Part shown: piece by piece, positions 8,460-16,733 of the stretch
Position numbering within the stretch: the first letter of the stretch is position 1
Layout of the letters: every line of letters starts with the position of its first letter
NCBI GenBank assembly: GCA_030538115.1
Contig: JAUNUP010000028.1
Location: forward strand, 1-36,124
DNA from: Dermatophilus congolensis
GTDB taxonomy: Bacteria > Actinomycetota > Actinomycetes > Actinomycetales > Dermatophilaceae
Direction: 5' to 3'
DNA: 36,124 nt
The notes under the pieces: generated by a model
Seen by the model: only the letters and a program-made list of their open reading frames with translations
What the model was told of the DNA's origin: nothing
Databases searched by the model: none
Program-made: the position numbers and the translations under genes

Positions 8460-9098
8460 GTGAGTTCTACTTCCAACCGCCTCGCCAGTGACCGCATCGT
8501 CTGGATCGACTGCGAGATGACCGGGCTCTCCCTCGAGCACGATGCGCTCATCGAGGTCGCCGTCATCGTCACCGATTTCGACCTGCAGCCCCTCGACGAC
8601 GGCATGGAGGTCGTCATCACACCTCCCCGTGAGGCGCTGCGGCAAATGAACGACTTCGTGCGCCAGATGCACACCGACTCAGGCCTGCTCGAGATTCTCG
8701 ATGAGGGCTTGTCGATGGAGGAGGCGCAGGCCCTGGTGCTCGGCTACGTCAAGAAGCACGCTCCGGAGGCCGGCAAGTTCCCGCTCGGCGGCAACACCGT
8801 CGGCACCGACCGGGCCTTTCTCGCCCGCGACATGCCCGACCTCGAGGGGCACCTGCACTACCGCAACGTCGACGTGTCGACGGTCAAGGAGCTGGCCCGC
8901 CGCTGGTACCCGCGGGTCTACTTCAACGCCCCCGCCAAGCACGGCGGCCACCGGGCCCTCGGCGACATCCGCGACTCCATCGCTGAGCTGCGCTACTACC
9001 GTGAGGCCGTGTTCGTCGAGGCCCCCGGCCCCGACTCCGCGGGAGCCAAGGAGATCGCCTCCCGCCACGGCGTCACGGTGTCTGCTGAGCACGACTGA
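8460..9098 (+). CDS. orn: Oligoribonuclease (DEDDh 3'-5' exonuclease)
   Basis: 212 aa. Degrades 2-5 nt RNA fragments and linear di-GMP (pGpG) to mononucleotides in the cytosol. The DEDDh catalytic residues are in place: Asp17 and Glu19 in WIDCEMTGL, Asp117 in GTDRAFLARDMP, and His164/Asp169 in HRALGDIRDS. WIDCEMTGL near the N-terminus and the length are typical of actinobacterial Orn. The start is a GTG; no strong Shine-Dalgarno is visible, so the transcript may be short-leadered or leaderless. Confidence 0.93.
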   Translation: MSSTSNRLASDRIVWIDCEMTGLSLEHDALIEVAVIVTDFDLQPLDDGMEVVITPPREALRQMNDFVRQMHTDSGLLEILDEGLSMEEAQALVLGYVKKHAPEAGKFPLGGNTVGTDRAFLARDMPDLEGHLHYRNVDVSTVKELARRWYPRVYFNAPAKHGGHRALGDIRDSIAELRYYREAVFVEAPGPDSAGAKEIASRHGVTVSAEHD

Positions 9099-9303
9099 GC
9101 ACCCGCTGCCACCCGCTGACCGCGGTTGAGCACGGCTGCAACGGGCACATAAGCGCGTGACCTGCGGTTTCGCCGTCTTTCGTCACGAGTGATGTCCTGT
9201 CCGGCGGGCGGTGGTCACGAGCACGGCAAAGTTCGGGTTAGTATGGTCGCCGCTGGTCCGCCTCCGGGAGGACCGACGAGCATCCGGTTCGCGCCGGACG
9301 CAT

Positions 9304-9377
9304 GGTGGGTGTAGCTCAGCTGGTAGAGCACCTGGTTGTGGTCCAGGTGGCCGCGGGTTCAAGTCCCGTCACTCACC
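9304..9377 (+). tRNA. tRNA-His (anticodon GTG)
   Basis: The acceptor stem GTGGGTG pairs with CACTCAC, and the extra 5' G(-1) typical of tRNA-His (9304) faces C73. D-arm TAGCTCAGCTGGTAGAGC, anticodon GTG at 9338-9340 in a TTGTGGT loop, and T-arm GGGTTCAAGTCCC. CCA is not encoded. A strong terminator follows 7 nt later. Confidence 0.96.
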
Positions 9378-9384
9378 CCGAAGT

Positions 9385-9418
9385 AAGACGGCTCCAGCCT
9401 GTTGGCTGGAGCCGTCTT
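9385..9418 (+). terminator. Rho-independent terminator of tRNA-His
   Basis: A 15-bp perfect stem (9385-9399 with 9404-9418; core GACGGCTCCAGCC/GGCTGGAGCCGTC) closes a 4-nt TGTT loop and is followed by CGTTTTCG. This is the best terminator in the window. It may also serve the convergent small gene at 9440-9673. Confidence 0.9.
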
Positions 9419-9439
9419 CGTTTTCGTGTCTCGTCCGAG

Positions 9440-9673
9440 CTACCGGTCGCGCCAGTAGTTGTTGGCCGCCGCGACGGTCTGAAAGTTGACGGCGATGACC
9501 TGAGAGGCCGCCGTGAGCATGGCCGCGTCCTCGGCGTACTGGGGGCGCAGTTCGTGCAGCACATCGGCGTCCGGCTGGGTGTACTTCACACCGCGACGGC
9601 TCAGCGTGATGGCGAGGTCGAACCCGTCTTGCGGGGTATCGGTGATCAACGTGGTCAACCACTGATCGGTCAT
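9440..9673 (-). CDS. Hypothetical small protein
   Basis: 77 aa. The ATG is preceded by a strong AGGAGGAA Shine-Dalgarno, the main argument that it is real. The protein appears soluble, with no signal or membrane segment; the C-terminal half (ASQVIAVNFQTVAAANNYW) looks helical. The family is not recognised. It converges on tRNA-His and its terminator, and its 5' side faces the membrane-protein gene at 9837. Confidence 0.65.
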   Translation of the reverse strand: MTDQWLTTLITDTPQDGFDLAITLSRRGVKYTQPDADVLHELRPQYAEDAAMLTAASQVIAVNFQTVAAANNYWRDR

Positions 9674-9836
9674 CGGTTCCTCCTACGTGCGTGGTGTGAT
9701 GTGAAACACGTCCCGCCAGGTTAGCCTCGCTCACGTGGCCGTGCTCGATTTTCCACTGAGAGGGCGAGTGTTTATCGGGACGAAAGGCCTCTGCCCTGAG
9801 CTTTCGCGTCTCTAGACTGGCGGCATCTTCGGAGGA

Positions 9837-10355
9837 ATGCGGTTGAGAGTGGCCTGGTCACGCGGCGCTGTGGGCGCTGCGTTGCTCGTCGTGCTCACGG
9901 GGCTCATCGCAGCTGCGGTGGCGAACCTCGTGCCGTTGCTCGATCCGGGTAACGCCGGGTGCGTGCATCCTGTGCCGCTCCTCGCGCCGCTCGGCATCCA
10001 CTTCGACGTGCTCGCGCCCGCGGACGTGTGCCCTGAAGGTACGTATCTGCCGGGCGCGAACTTCGTTGCCGCGCTGCAGATGCACCTCACAGTACTGTGC
10101 GTTGCGTTCGTCGGAACTGCCGCTGCCCTTCTGGCGGCTTTCGGTGTCGCTGCGTGGGTCGTGGCCACCTGGACGCAGATCCGCGCCGCTCTGCGGAATC
10201 GGCTGCGCCTTCCCGAAGCCGTCACGGTCCTCGTCGTCGCGTCGAGGCCGTCTGCTCCGCGCCTGTTCGTGATTCCGCATGGGTTCGACGGGTTCGACCC
10301 TGTTCAGCGCCGTGGGCCGCCCGCCCCTGTTCTCCTCGCCGTGCCCACCGTGTGA
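9837..10355 (+). CDS. Hypothetical small membrane protein
   Basis: Up to 172 aa with two clear hydrophobic segments (about residues 10-35 and 80-108) and between them a loop with two cysteines (GCVHP and VCPEG) that could lie outside the membrane. GGAGG at 9831-9835 is too close to the ATG at 9837; a TTG at 9843 or GTG at 9849, both in frame, have normal spacing and may be the real starts. The last 30 residues are Pro/Arg-rich with little character. No family recognised. It lies about 195 bp upstream of the DsbA-like operon on the same strand, so a link through extracytoplasmic cysteines is possible but unproven. Confidence 0.5.
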   Translation: MRLRVAWSRGAVGAALLVVLTGLIAAAVANLVPLLDPGNAGCVHPVPLLAPLGIHFDVLAPADVCPEGTYLPGANFVAALQMHLTVLCVAFVGTAAALLAAFGVAAWVVATWTQIRAALRNRLRLPEAVTVLVVASRPSAPRLFVIPHGFDGFDPVQRRGPPAPVLLAVPTV

Positions 10356-10550
10356 GAGGTCGCCTCTCACCGCAGCGGCCAACGGCATCCCTGTCTCGAC
10401 CGTTCGCTGCCGGTCACGTCTCGCACGCCCTGACGACCTGACGCCTGCGGATCACGACTCCTCCCCAGTGACGGCGCGACGCGCATCCGTGCCGATGACA
10501 CGCCGCGCCGACCGCCTCCCAGAACACATCGAATTTGCTTGGAGAACCTG

Positions 10551-11279
10551 ATGACTTCGTCGAACCCGAACCCCACGTCCAGTCGTCCGCCCGTGGCGCC
10601 GCCCCCGCCGCCTCCGGGATCGAACAAGCGCCCCATCCTCATCGTCGCCGGGCTTATCGCCCTGGTCGCAGTGATCGTCTTCGCGGTGATGGCGATGCGC
10701 TCGGGAGGCACCCCCGACGGTCAGGACGAGGGCACGCTCCCCGCCACGCGCGCGAACACGCACGTGCTCGACAACGTGGGCGCGAATGCCCCGACGCTCG
10801 TGGAATTCCTCGACGTCGAGTGCGAGGCCTGTGGCTCGCTGCACCCGGTGGTGCAAGACATCCGCAAGCAGTACGACGGAAAGCTCAACTACGCGGTGCG
10901 CTACTTCCCCCTCTCCGGGCACGCCAACGCCGTGAGCTCCGCGCTCGCCGTGGAGGCGGCGGCTCAGCAGGGCCGGATCGAAGACATGCTCAACAAGATG
11001 TTCGAGACCCAAGGCCAGTGGGGTGAGAAGCAGGTCTCGATGGCGCCCACGTTCCGTTCGTACGCCGTCGAGCTGAACCTCGACATGGCCAAGTACGACG
11101 CCGCCGTCGCCGACGAGGCGACTCTGGCCCGCATCCAGTCCGACTACGACGACGGGATGAAGATGGGCGTCAAGAGCACCCCGACGTTCTTCCTCGACGG
11201 CAAGATGCTCGAACTGCGCACCCTCAACGACCTCACCGACCCGATCGAGAAGGCGATCGCGGACGGCGGGCAGCGATGA
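10551..11279 (+). CDS. Membrane-anchored DsbA-family thiol oxidoreductase
   Basis: 242 aa. A short Pro-rich cytosolic tail (about 1-27) is followed by one transmembrane anchor (28-49), then an extracytoplasmic thioredoxin-fold domain of the DsbA/Thioredoxin_4 type. The redox motif is Cys91-Glu-Ala-Cys94 (VECEACG), and the cis-proline loop reads KSTPTFFLDG (Pro211). Probably acts in disulfide formation or exchange in exported proteins. The ATG has GGAG 6 nt upstream; the in-frame TTG at 10539 is less likely. The stop overlaps the next gene by 4 bp (ATGA), starting a three-gene operon that ends with a second thioredoxin-fold protein. Confidence 0.85.
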   Translation: MTSSNPNPTSSRPPVAPPPPPPGSNKRPILIVAGLIALVAVIVFAVMAMRSGGTPDGQDEGTLPATRANTHVLDNVGANAPTLVEFLDVECEACGSLHPVVQDIRKQYDGKLNYAVRYFPLSGHANAVSSALAVEAAAQQGRIEDMLNKMFETQGQWGEKQVSMAPTFRSYAVELNLDMAKYDAAVADEATLARIQSDYDDGMKMGVKSTPTFFLDGKMLELRTLNDLTDPIEKAIADGGQR

Positions 11280-12550
11280 GCAACGGCTCGGGCCGGGGGC
11301 TCCGCGGCCTGTTCTCGCGGTCGCAGCCCCCGCCCGCCGCCGGCGACGGCAGTGTCGGCGCTGTCGGCAGTGCCGGAAGCAGGTACGGGTTCGAGTACCT
11401 CGCGGCCGAGCGCGTGTACCTCGACTCTGCCTGCCAGACGATGCGGCCCCAGCCCGTGATCGACGCCCTCACCGAGTACTTCACGCAGTACAACGCGTGC
11501 GGCGACCGGGTGAAATACGACTGGGGTCGGCGGGTCGACGATGCCGTCGACGACACCCGCTCAGCGGTCTTGAAGACGCTCGATCTGTCACCTCGCCGGT
11601 ACGCCGCCTCGTTCACGCTCAACACCACATACGGGCTGAACCTGCTGCTCACACAACTGCCTCAGGGCCGGTACCGGCGGGTCGTGACGACGCACACCGA
11701 ACACAACTCCGTGTTTCTCAGCACGATGTCGTTCGCGCGGCGGACGGGAGTCGAGCGGGTGCTGCTCGACCGCGACGCCGACGGCGCACTGCAGTACACC
11801 GACGCCGACCTCGACGACGCGCTCGTGGTGATCTCGGCGATGAACAACGTCGACGGGGCTGCCACGGTCGGGCTCGCGGAGCTCATCACACGCACGCAGG
11901 CACGCGGTGGCGCGGTGATCGTCGACGCGGCCCAGGCGCTGCCGCACGCGTTGTCGCTGGTGCGGGGGCTGTCTCCAGATGCGGTGTGCTTCTCCGCGCA
12001 CAAGGTCTATGGGGCATCGCTGGGCGTCGTCGCGGCCACGCACGAGCTGCTGCGCAGCCTCGACCTCGTGTTCATCGGAGGCGGGCAGGTCGCTGGCGTG
12101 ACCGCCTCCGAGTACGAGCTGCTCGACGAACCGCACACCCGCCTGGAGGCGGGGCTGCAGTCCTGGGGCGAGATCATCGCCCTCGGCGCCGCCCTGCGGT
12201 GGCTCGACGGGTACCGCTCCGCGACCGGCGTCGACCTGGAGGCGCGCGAGGGCGAACTCTCGGCGGCCCTACACGACGGGCTGGCGGCGTTGCCGAACCT
12301 GCGCATCCTCAGCCCTCGGGGATCGTCGCTGGTGAGCGTGGTGCCGGAGCGGGTCGACGGGCATCGCCTCGCGACGTTCCTGTCGAAGGCCGGGATCATG
12401 GTGCGCAGCGGCTACTTCTGCGCCCACCACTGGCTCGTCGAGCGCCAAGACCTGCCCCCGGTGGTGCGGTTCAGCCTCGGCGCGCACAACACCACCGGTG
12501 ACATCGACACGACGTTGACGGTGATGAGCAAGCTGATGAAGGGGTTGTAG
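11276..12550 (+). CDS. Class V aminotransferase-fold PLP enzyme, cysteine desulfurase-like
   Basis: 424 aa. PLP-binding residues of the NifS/SufS/Csd fold are visible: His143 in THTEHNS, Asp217 and Gln220 in VIVDAAQ, and the Schiff-base Lys243 in CFSAHKVYG. Near the C-terminus SGYFCAHHW (Cys382) sits where group II cysteine desulfurases carry the active-site Cys loop (RxGHHCA-type), so sulfur mobilisation from cysteine is plausible; a lyase or aminotransferase activity cannot be excluded. A 35-40 residue low-complexity N-terminal extension is unusual. There is no signal peptide, so it is cytosolic although both operon partners are membrane-anchored thiol proteins. It overlaps the upstream gene by 4 bp and its stop directly abuts the next ATG. 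Confidence 0.82.
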   Translation: MSNGSGRGLRGLFSRSQPPPAAGDGSVGAVGSAGSRYGFEYLAAERVYLDSACQTMRPQPVIDALTEYFTQYNACGDRVKYDWGRRVDDAVDDTRSAVLKTLDLSPRRYAASFTLNTTYGLNLLLTQLPQGRYRRVVTTHTEHNSVFLSTMSFARRTGVERVLLDRDADGALQYTDADLDDALVVISAMNNVDGAATVGLAELITRTQARGGAVIVDAAQALPHALSLVRGLSPDAVCFSAHKVYGASLGVVAATHELLRSLDLVFIGGGQVAGVTASEYELLDEPHTRLEAGLQSWGEIIALGAALRWLDGYRSATGVDLEAREGELSAALHDGLAALPNLRILSPRGSSLVSVVPERVDGHRLATFLSKAGIMVRSGYFCAHHWLVERQDLPPVVRFSLGAHNTTGDIDTTLTVMSKLMKGL

Positions 12551-13645
12551 ATGCTCTGTATCGCCGCCTTCATCGTTCTGCTGTTCCTGGCCGCGGTGTC
12601 GGCGAAGTACCGCAAGATGCTGCGCCGCGCCTGGGACTGCGTCGCCCGCAAGGCCACGTTCCGGCCGTGCGACACGAGCTTTCGGCAGGACATCACCGAC
12701 TCGATCCTCGCGCCCGTGGCTCTGCGGTCGCCGCGGATGGTCAAGCCGGCCGCGTTTCTCATCGAGGTCGTCGCGTGGCTCATGGTGATCTCGCTGTTCG
12801 TGAGCCTGTACATCGTGGCCCGCAGCGGCCTCAACCTCATGGTCTACGGCACGTGCGACAAGGCCGACCCGGCCGCGTGTTCGCTCTCATCGACGCAGGG
12901 GTGCGGCATCGGCACGGGACGTCCGGGCTTCGGGGAGTCGCTCTTGTCCGGCGACGTCGTCGGCGCGTTCGGTAACGAGTTCGCCGACCTCGGCGACACG
13001 ATCTCGGCGGTGCCGGGCACGTTCCGCTCGTGGGACGCCGCCGACTACGTCCTCCCCCAAGCCAGCTACCAGGGCGGATACCGCGAGGGCCGACCGACGG
13101 CGCTCGAAGTGATCGACCCCGGGTGCCAGTTCTGTGCCCAGTTGTTCACCAACGTGGAGCAGTCGGGTTTCGCGGAGTCGCACAACGTGACGTACATCGT
13201 CTACCCGATCGGGCTCGGGCTGGCTCCGCGCTTCGCCAACTCGCCGCTCATCGCCGAATACCTCACGGCTGTACGGCTGTCGGAGGCGGAGCAGGCGGGA
13301 GCTGGCGCGCGCGTCGACAACCCGACGGACTGGTTCATCCTCGAGCAGATCTTCACCGGCACACGCCCCGACGGCACGAAGTGGCAGACCTGGTTCAACG
13401 AACACGCCACCCCCGACGAGGCGCGAGCCCAGCTGGAGGCGTGGCTCGGCGAGGCGGGCTACGACGCGGCGGCCATCGCGCGGATCACCGAGCTGGCCAA
13501 CTCCGACCGGGTCGAGCAGGAGATCCTCTCCGGGATGCGAGTGGTGGACGACGAGATCGAGACCGTCACCATCCCCTCCCTCATCGCCGACGGAGACCTC
13601 CACAAGGGAGCAGTGGAGGTGGAGAAGCTGCAGGAGATGCGCTGA
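12551..13645 (+). CDS. Membrane-anchored thioredoxin-fold protein with CxxC
   Basis: 364 aa. Two hydrophobic segments (about 1-17 and 67-91) precede an extracytoplasmic part with several cysteines (YGTCDKADPAACSL, STQGCGIG) and then a thioredoxin-like domain whose redox motif is Cys192-Gln-Phe-Cys195 (DPGCQFCAQLF). A helical insertion follows, and TIPSLIADGDL near the C-terminus fits the cis-Pro strand. Its ATG begins immediately after the stop of the PLP-enzyme gene (no gap), so coupling is certain at the sequence level. The function is likely thiol-disulfide exchange at the cell surface, perhaps paired with the DsbA-like protein of the same operon; the specific substrate is unknown. A terminator follows at 13678. 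Confidence 0.75.
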   Translation: MLCIAAFIVLLFLAAVSAKYRKMLRRAWDCVARKATFRPCDTSFRQDITDSILAPVALRSPRMVKPAAFLIEVVAWLMVISLFVSLYIVARSGLNLMVYGTCDKADPAACSLSSTQGCGIGTGRPGFGESLLSGDVVGAFGNEFADLGDTISAVPGTFRSWDAADYVLPQASYQGGYREGRPTALEVIDPGCQFCAQLFTNVEQSGFAESHNVTYIVYPIGLGLAPRFANSPLIAEYLTAVRLSEAEQAGAGARVDNPTDWFILEQIFTGTRPDGTKWQTWFNEHATPDEARAQLEAWLGEAGYDAAAIARITELANSDRVEQEILSGMRVVDDEIETVTIPSLIADGDLHKGAVEVEKLQEMR

Positions 13646-13677
13646 CCTGCGTCGGTGTCGACGCCGGGTAGGCGCTC

Positions 13678-13708
13678 GGCGGGGGCTCGGTCCCTCGGCG
13701 CCCCCGCC
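13678..13708. terminator. Probable bidirectional terminator
   Basis: GGCGGGGGC (13678-13686) pairs perfectly with GCCCCCGCC (13700-13708) around a 13-nt loop, between the convergent thioredoxin-fold gene and the LysR gene. There is no T-run, as is common in high-GC actinobacteria. Confidence 0.65.
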
Positions 13709-13720
13709 AGTCCGACCGCG

Positions 13721-14671
13721 TCACCGACCGAACCAGGCGGTCAATAGGCGCCGGTCAGTTTCGGGGAGCCACACGCCCTCCAAGACGGAGGGCGAGATGT
13801 GGTGCCTCTCCAGCGACATCCGCTCGACAAGTGAGTCCAGGTGGCGGCCGGCGTTGTCGTGCGCCCAGACGATCCACCAGGCGAACACCGGAGTGGGGTC
13901 GTCGATCGGGAGGACACGAAGGCCGCCCGCGGCCGGCGAGAGCATCTCCTCCCCCACGAGCGACGCCGTCACCCCCTCCGCGACACGGACGCCCCAGGTC
14001 TCGAACCCGAGCGTCGATCCCGTCGTGTCCACTCGGATACCGCTCGCCTCGGCGAACGACGCCAGCCATCCGCGCCACTCCGGCGGCGCCCCGGTGAGAG
14101 GGAAGCTCACCGGTAAGCCTTTCAGCTCAGCGAAATCGACGGCCTCCCGGTGCGCCAATGCATGTCGTTCTCCCACCAGCAGGCTCACCGGTTCGAGCAC
14201 GAGGGGCCTGCCGGTGATTCCGAGCGGCAACGCGCTGTCGAGAGCGCCCGCGCGCAGGATCGCGAAGTCCGCACGCCCCTGCGTGAGCGCGGGAAACGGC
14301 TCCGGGTCGGCAATCACCTCGACGCCAGGGCCATCTTTCAGACTCGCGGTGCGTAGCCAGGTCATCGGTGCCGAGTGCTCGTCGGGCACCGCGACGACGA
14401 GGCTCGTCTTGTGCCTCGCGAGTTCCGCGAATGCGTCTGTGGCCGCGACGACGGCACGGGCCTCGTCGAGCAGCCGAGCCCCGTTACTGCTCACCGAGCA
14501 GCGCCTACGGTCATGCCGGTCGATGAGGGAGGCACCGAGCACCGCCTCCAGCTTGGAGATGCGCTTGCTGACCGCCTGTTGGGTGATGCCTAATTCCGTC
14601 GCGGCCCGCGTGAAACTCCCGGTATCGGCGACGGCGATGAACGACCGCAACAGCCCTGTGTCGAGATCCAC
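13721..14671 (-). CDS. LysR-family transcriptional regulator
   Basis: 316 aa from a GTG start, a normal LTTR length. The N-terminal winged helix is clear (LLRSFIAVADTGSFTRAA then GITQQAVSKRISKLEAVLG, about residues 6-44), followed by the two-lobed effector domain with typical weakly conserved features (RADFAILR; RPLVLEPVSLLVG). The frame is open to 14764, but the extra N-terminus has no similarity to the family and would run into the divergent promoter region. It is divergent from the membrane-protein gene at 14803 with 131 bp between, the usual arrangement for a LysR regulator and its target, so regulation of that gene is likely (inference). The effector is unknown. Confidence 0.88.
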   Translation of the reverse strand: MDLDTGLLRSFIAVADTGSFTRAATELGITQQAVSKRISKLEAVLGASLIDRHDRRRCSVSSNGARLLDEARAVVAATDAFAELARHKTSLVVAVPDEHSAPMTWLRTASLKDGPGVEVIADPEPFPALTQGRADFAILRAGALDSALPLGITGRPLVLEPVSLLVGERHALAHREAVDFAELKGLPVSFPLTGAPPEWRGWLASFAEASGIRVDTTGSTLGFETWGVRVAEGVTASLVGEEMLSPAAGGLRVLPIDDPTPVFAWWIVWAHDNAGRHLDSLVERMSLERHHISPSVLEGVWLPETDRRLLTAWFGR

Positions 14672-14802
14672 ACATCGAGTCGACCCGTCACAACCGGTAG
14701 TTGTCAAGGGGCGGGCGATTGTTGGCACCCTCCCTGGCGAGCAAGGTGCGATGTGACCGGACACCCCGGCATGTGGGGTGCGTCTCGCCTCGGGAGGACG
14801 TC

Positions 14803-15273
14803 ATGTTCCACGCAGCTCTCATCACCGTTCACACCGTGACCGGCACCATCGCTCTCGCAGCCGGGCTCGGCTTTCTCTTCCGCGCGGCCGCCTGGAGGCT
14901 GCACCGGTGGACCGTCGTCATCATGACCGCCACGCTCCTCGGGGCGCTCGTCGTCGGCTGGTCACAGCGGGACGCCGCGCAGCAGGTGGTCTTCTGGGCC
15001 TTGGGCGCCCTGGCCGTGGCGATGTCGGTCGCGTCGTTGCGGGTCTCCCCGCCCGGCAACGCCGCACAACAGGTCGCGATCTTCAACGTCATCTCGCTGA
15101 CCACGGGCCTCCTCGCCATCGCCGGGCTACGGCTCGGCGGCCCGGTCGCCTCTGCCGTGTGCGGCGCTCTCACGGTTCTCGTCGTGCGTTGGCTCCTCCT
15201 CCACTTCAGGCCCGTTGCGGACCGGATCGATCAGCGGCACGATGAGCCGGCACTCCAGCCTGCGGGCCGGTGA
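14803..15273 (+). CDS. Small integral membrane protein, possible LysR target
   Basis: 156 aa with four or five predicted transmembrane helices (about 5-27, 34-52, 65-80, 92-112, 118-134) and a charged C-terminal tail. The ATG follows GGGAGGAC. No catalytic motif is visible and the family is not named with confidence; the N-terminus (FHAALITVHTVTGTIALAAGL) suggests a DUF2306-like four-helix protein. Its position divergent from the LysR gene suggests it is the regulated gene. Confidence 0.7.
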   Translation: MFHAALITVHTVTGTIALAAGLGFLFRAAAWRLHRWTVVIMTATLLGALVVGWSQRDAAQQVVFWALGALAVAMSVASLRVSPPGNAAQQVAIFNVISLTTGLLAIAGLRLGGPVASAVCGALTVLVVRWLLLHFRPVADRIDQRHDEPALQPAGR

Positions 15274-15367
15274 TCCTGGGCGGTTGCCGTCGCACGGGTT
15301 CCGCCGCCGACCGACCGCACGTGGGGCGAGTGGCGCCCCGGCACGTCGGCCGTGCAGGGGCGCGACC

Positions 15368-16732
15368 TCAGTCCTCGATGAAGATGAGCGCCGGGGTCTC
15401 CAGGAGCTGCTTGAGGCGGGCCACCAGGGTGGCCGCGGCCCAGCCGTCGATGACTCGGTGGTCGAAGCTGCACGAGAGGTTCATCATCGTGCGGGGCTCG
15501 AACGCGGTGCCGTTCCATCGCGGACGCACCGACATCGCGTTGACCCCGACGATCGCGACCTCCGGCTTGTTGACGATCGGCGTCGTGGCGAACGCGCCCA
15601 GCTTGCCGAGCGACGTGATCGTGATCGTCGAGCCGCCCAACTGCTCACGGGTGGCCCGACCGTCGCGGGCCGCCTCGCTCACCTCCTGCACTCCGGACGC
15701 GGTCTGCCAGAGGTCGAGTGATTCGGCGTTGCGGAGTACCGGCACCTTGAGGCCGTCCGGCGCCTGGGTGGCGATGCCGACGTGCACCGCCGTGAACTGC
15801 CGGACCGTCTCGGTCTCGTCGTCGAAGTGCGCGTTGAACTCCGGCTGATCCTCCAGCGCCCGCACGAGCGCGCGGACGAGCAGCGGCAGCACGGTCGGGC
15901 GCGGCCGGTCGCCCGTTGCGAGGCTGTCGCGCAGCTTTTCGAGTTCGGTGACGTCGACCTCCTCCACGATCGTGATGTGCGGGATCGTGCGCCACGCCTC
16001 CGCGATACGACGAGCGGTGATGCGTCGGATGCCCTTGATCGGGATCTCCTCGACGCCGTCGGCGCGCGAGGCACCCCCGGCGTCTTCGTCCCCAGGTGTG
16101 CCCACGCCGCCCTCGACGCGGGTAGAGCCTGCCGCCGAACGCCTGCCCTGCCCTGGACTCGTAGTTCCTTCGAGGTGCGCGTCGAGATCCGACATGAGAA
16201 CGCGTCCCTCCGGCCCGGTGCCGCGCACAACAGCCAGGTCGAGACCGACCTCTTTCGCGCGGCCGCGCACAGCGGGAGCAGCAAGCACGTGACCACCGCC
16301 CGAGGATGCCGTGACCGACGGCGAGCCCGCGGGCGGTGGTTCAGGACTCAAGCTCTCGGTCGCGTCGCCCGAGACCCGCGCAGGGTCCGCCGGGCTTCCT
16401 GCGCCGTCTCCGGGCGTGGTCGGTTCTCCGGCCTGCGGGGGCGCTTCGGTTGTGCCCGCCGCGGGCGTCTGGGCTCGCACGTTGCCGCGGCCCTCTACCG
16501 TGAGCCGCACGAGTTCGGCTCCCACGGCCACGAACTCGCCCGGTGCTCCACCGTGACGCAGCACGGTCCCGGCCACCGGCGACGGGATCTCGACGCGGGC
16601 CTTGTCGGTCATGACCTCGACCATGGGCTGGTCTGTTGCGATCTCGTCGCCTTCGGCCACGAGCCACTCGGCGATCTCGGCCTCCGCGATGCCTTCGCCG
16701 ATGTCGGGCATTTTGATGACGTATTCGCCCAT
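15368..16732 (-). CDS. Branched-chain 2-oxoacid dehydrogenase E2 (lipoamide acyltransferase)
   Basis: 454 aa. N-terminal lipoyl domain (about 1-80) with the lipoylation Lys44 in MTDKARVEIPSP; a Pro/Ala/Gly-rich linker; a peripheral subunit-binding domain (about 148-186, AAPAVRGRAKEVGLDL...GRVLMSDL); a second linker; and the catalytic acyltransferase domain (229-454) with the active-site motif DHRVIDG (His425, Asp429). It transfers the acyl group from E1 to CoA. It starts 1 bp after the stop of the E1 beta gene (TGA-C-ATG). There is one lipoyl domain, as in branched-chain enzymes. The E3 dihydrolipoamide dehydrogenase is not in this window and is presumably shared with other complexes. Confidence 0.92.
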   Translation of the reverse strand: MGEYVIKMPDIGEGIAEAEIAEWLVAEGDEIATDQPMVEVMTDKARVEIPSPVAGTVLRHGGAPGEFVAVGAELVRLTVEGRGNVRAQTPAAGTTEAPPQAGEPTTPGDGAGSPADPARVSGDATESLSPEPPPAGSPSVTASSGGGHVLAAPAVRGRAKEVGLDLAVVRGTGPEGRVLMSDLDAHLEGTTSPGQGRRSAAGSTRVEGGVGTPGDEDAGGASRADGVEEIPIKGIRRITARRIAEAWRTIPHITIVEEVDVTELEKLRDSLATGDRPRPTVLPLLVRALVRALEDQPEFNAHFDDETETVRQFTAVHVGIATQAPDGLKVPVLRNAESLDLWQTASGVQEVSEAARDGRATREQLGGSTITITSLGKLGAFATTPIVNKPEVAIVGVNAMSVRPRWNGTAFEPRTMMNLSCSFDHRVIDGWAAATLVARLKQLLETPALIFIED

Positions 16733-16733
16733 G

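Noticed and set aside
9099..9303. A further gene or terminator between orn and tRNA-His
   Set aside because: No reading frame with a plausible start and no convincing hairpin; an open frame at 9211-9489 only runs through the tRNA.
14672..14802. TTGACA-like sequence (minus strand, 14702-14707) as the LysR promoter
   Set aside because: The hexamer is good but at 16-18 nt spacing the -10 region (GTCGAC) does not match; a specific LysR box could not be placed either, so only the divergent arrangement is reported.
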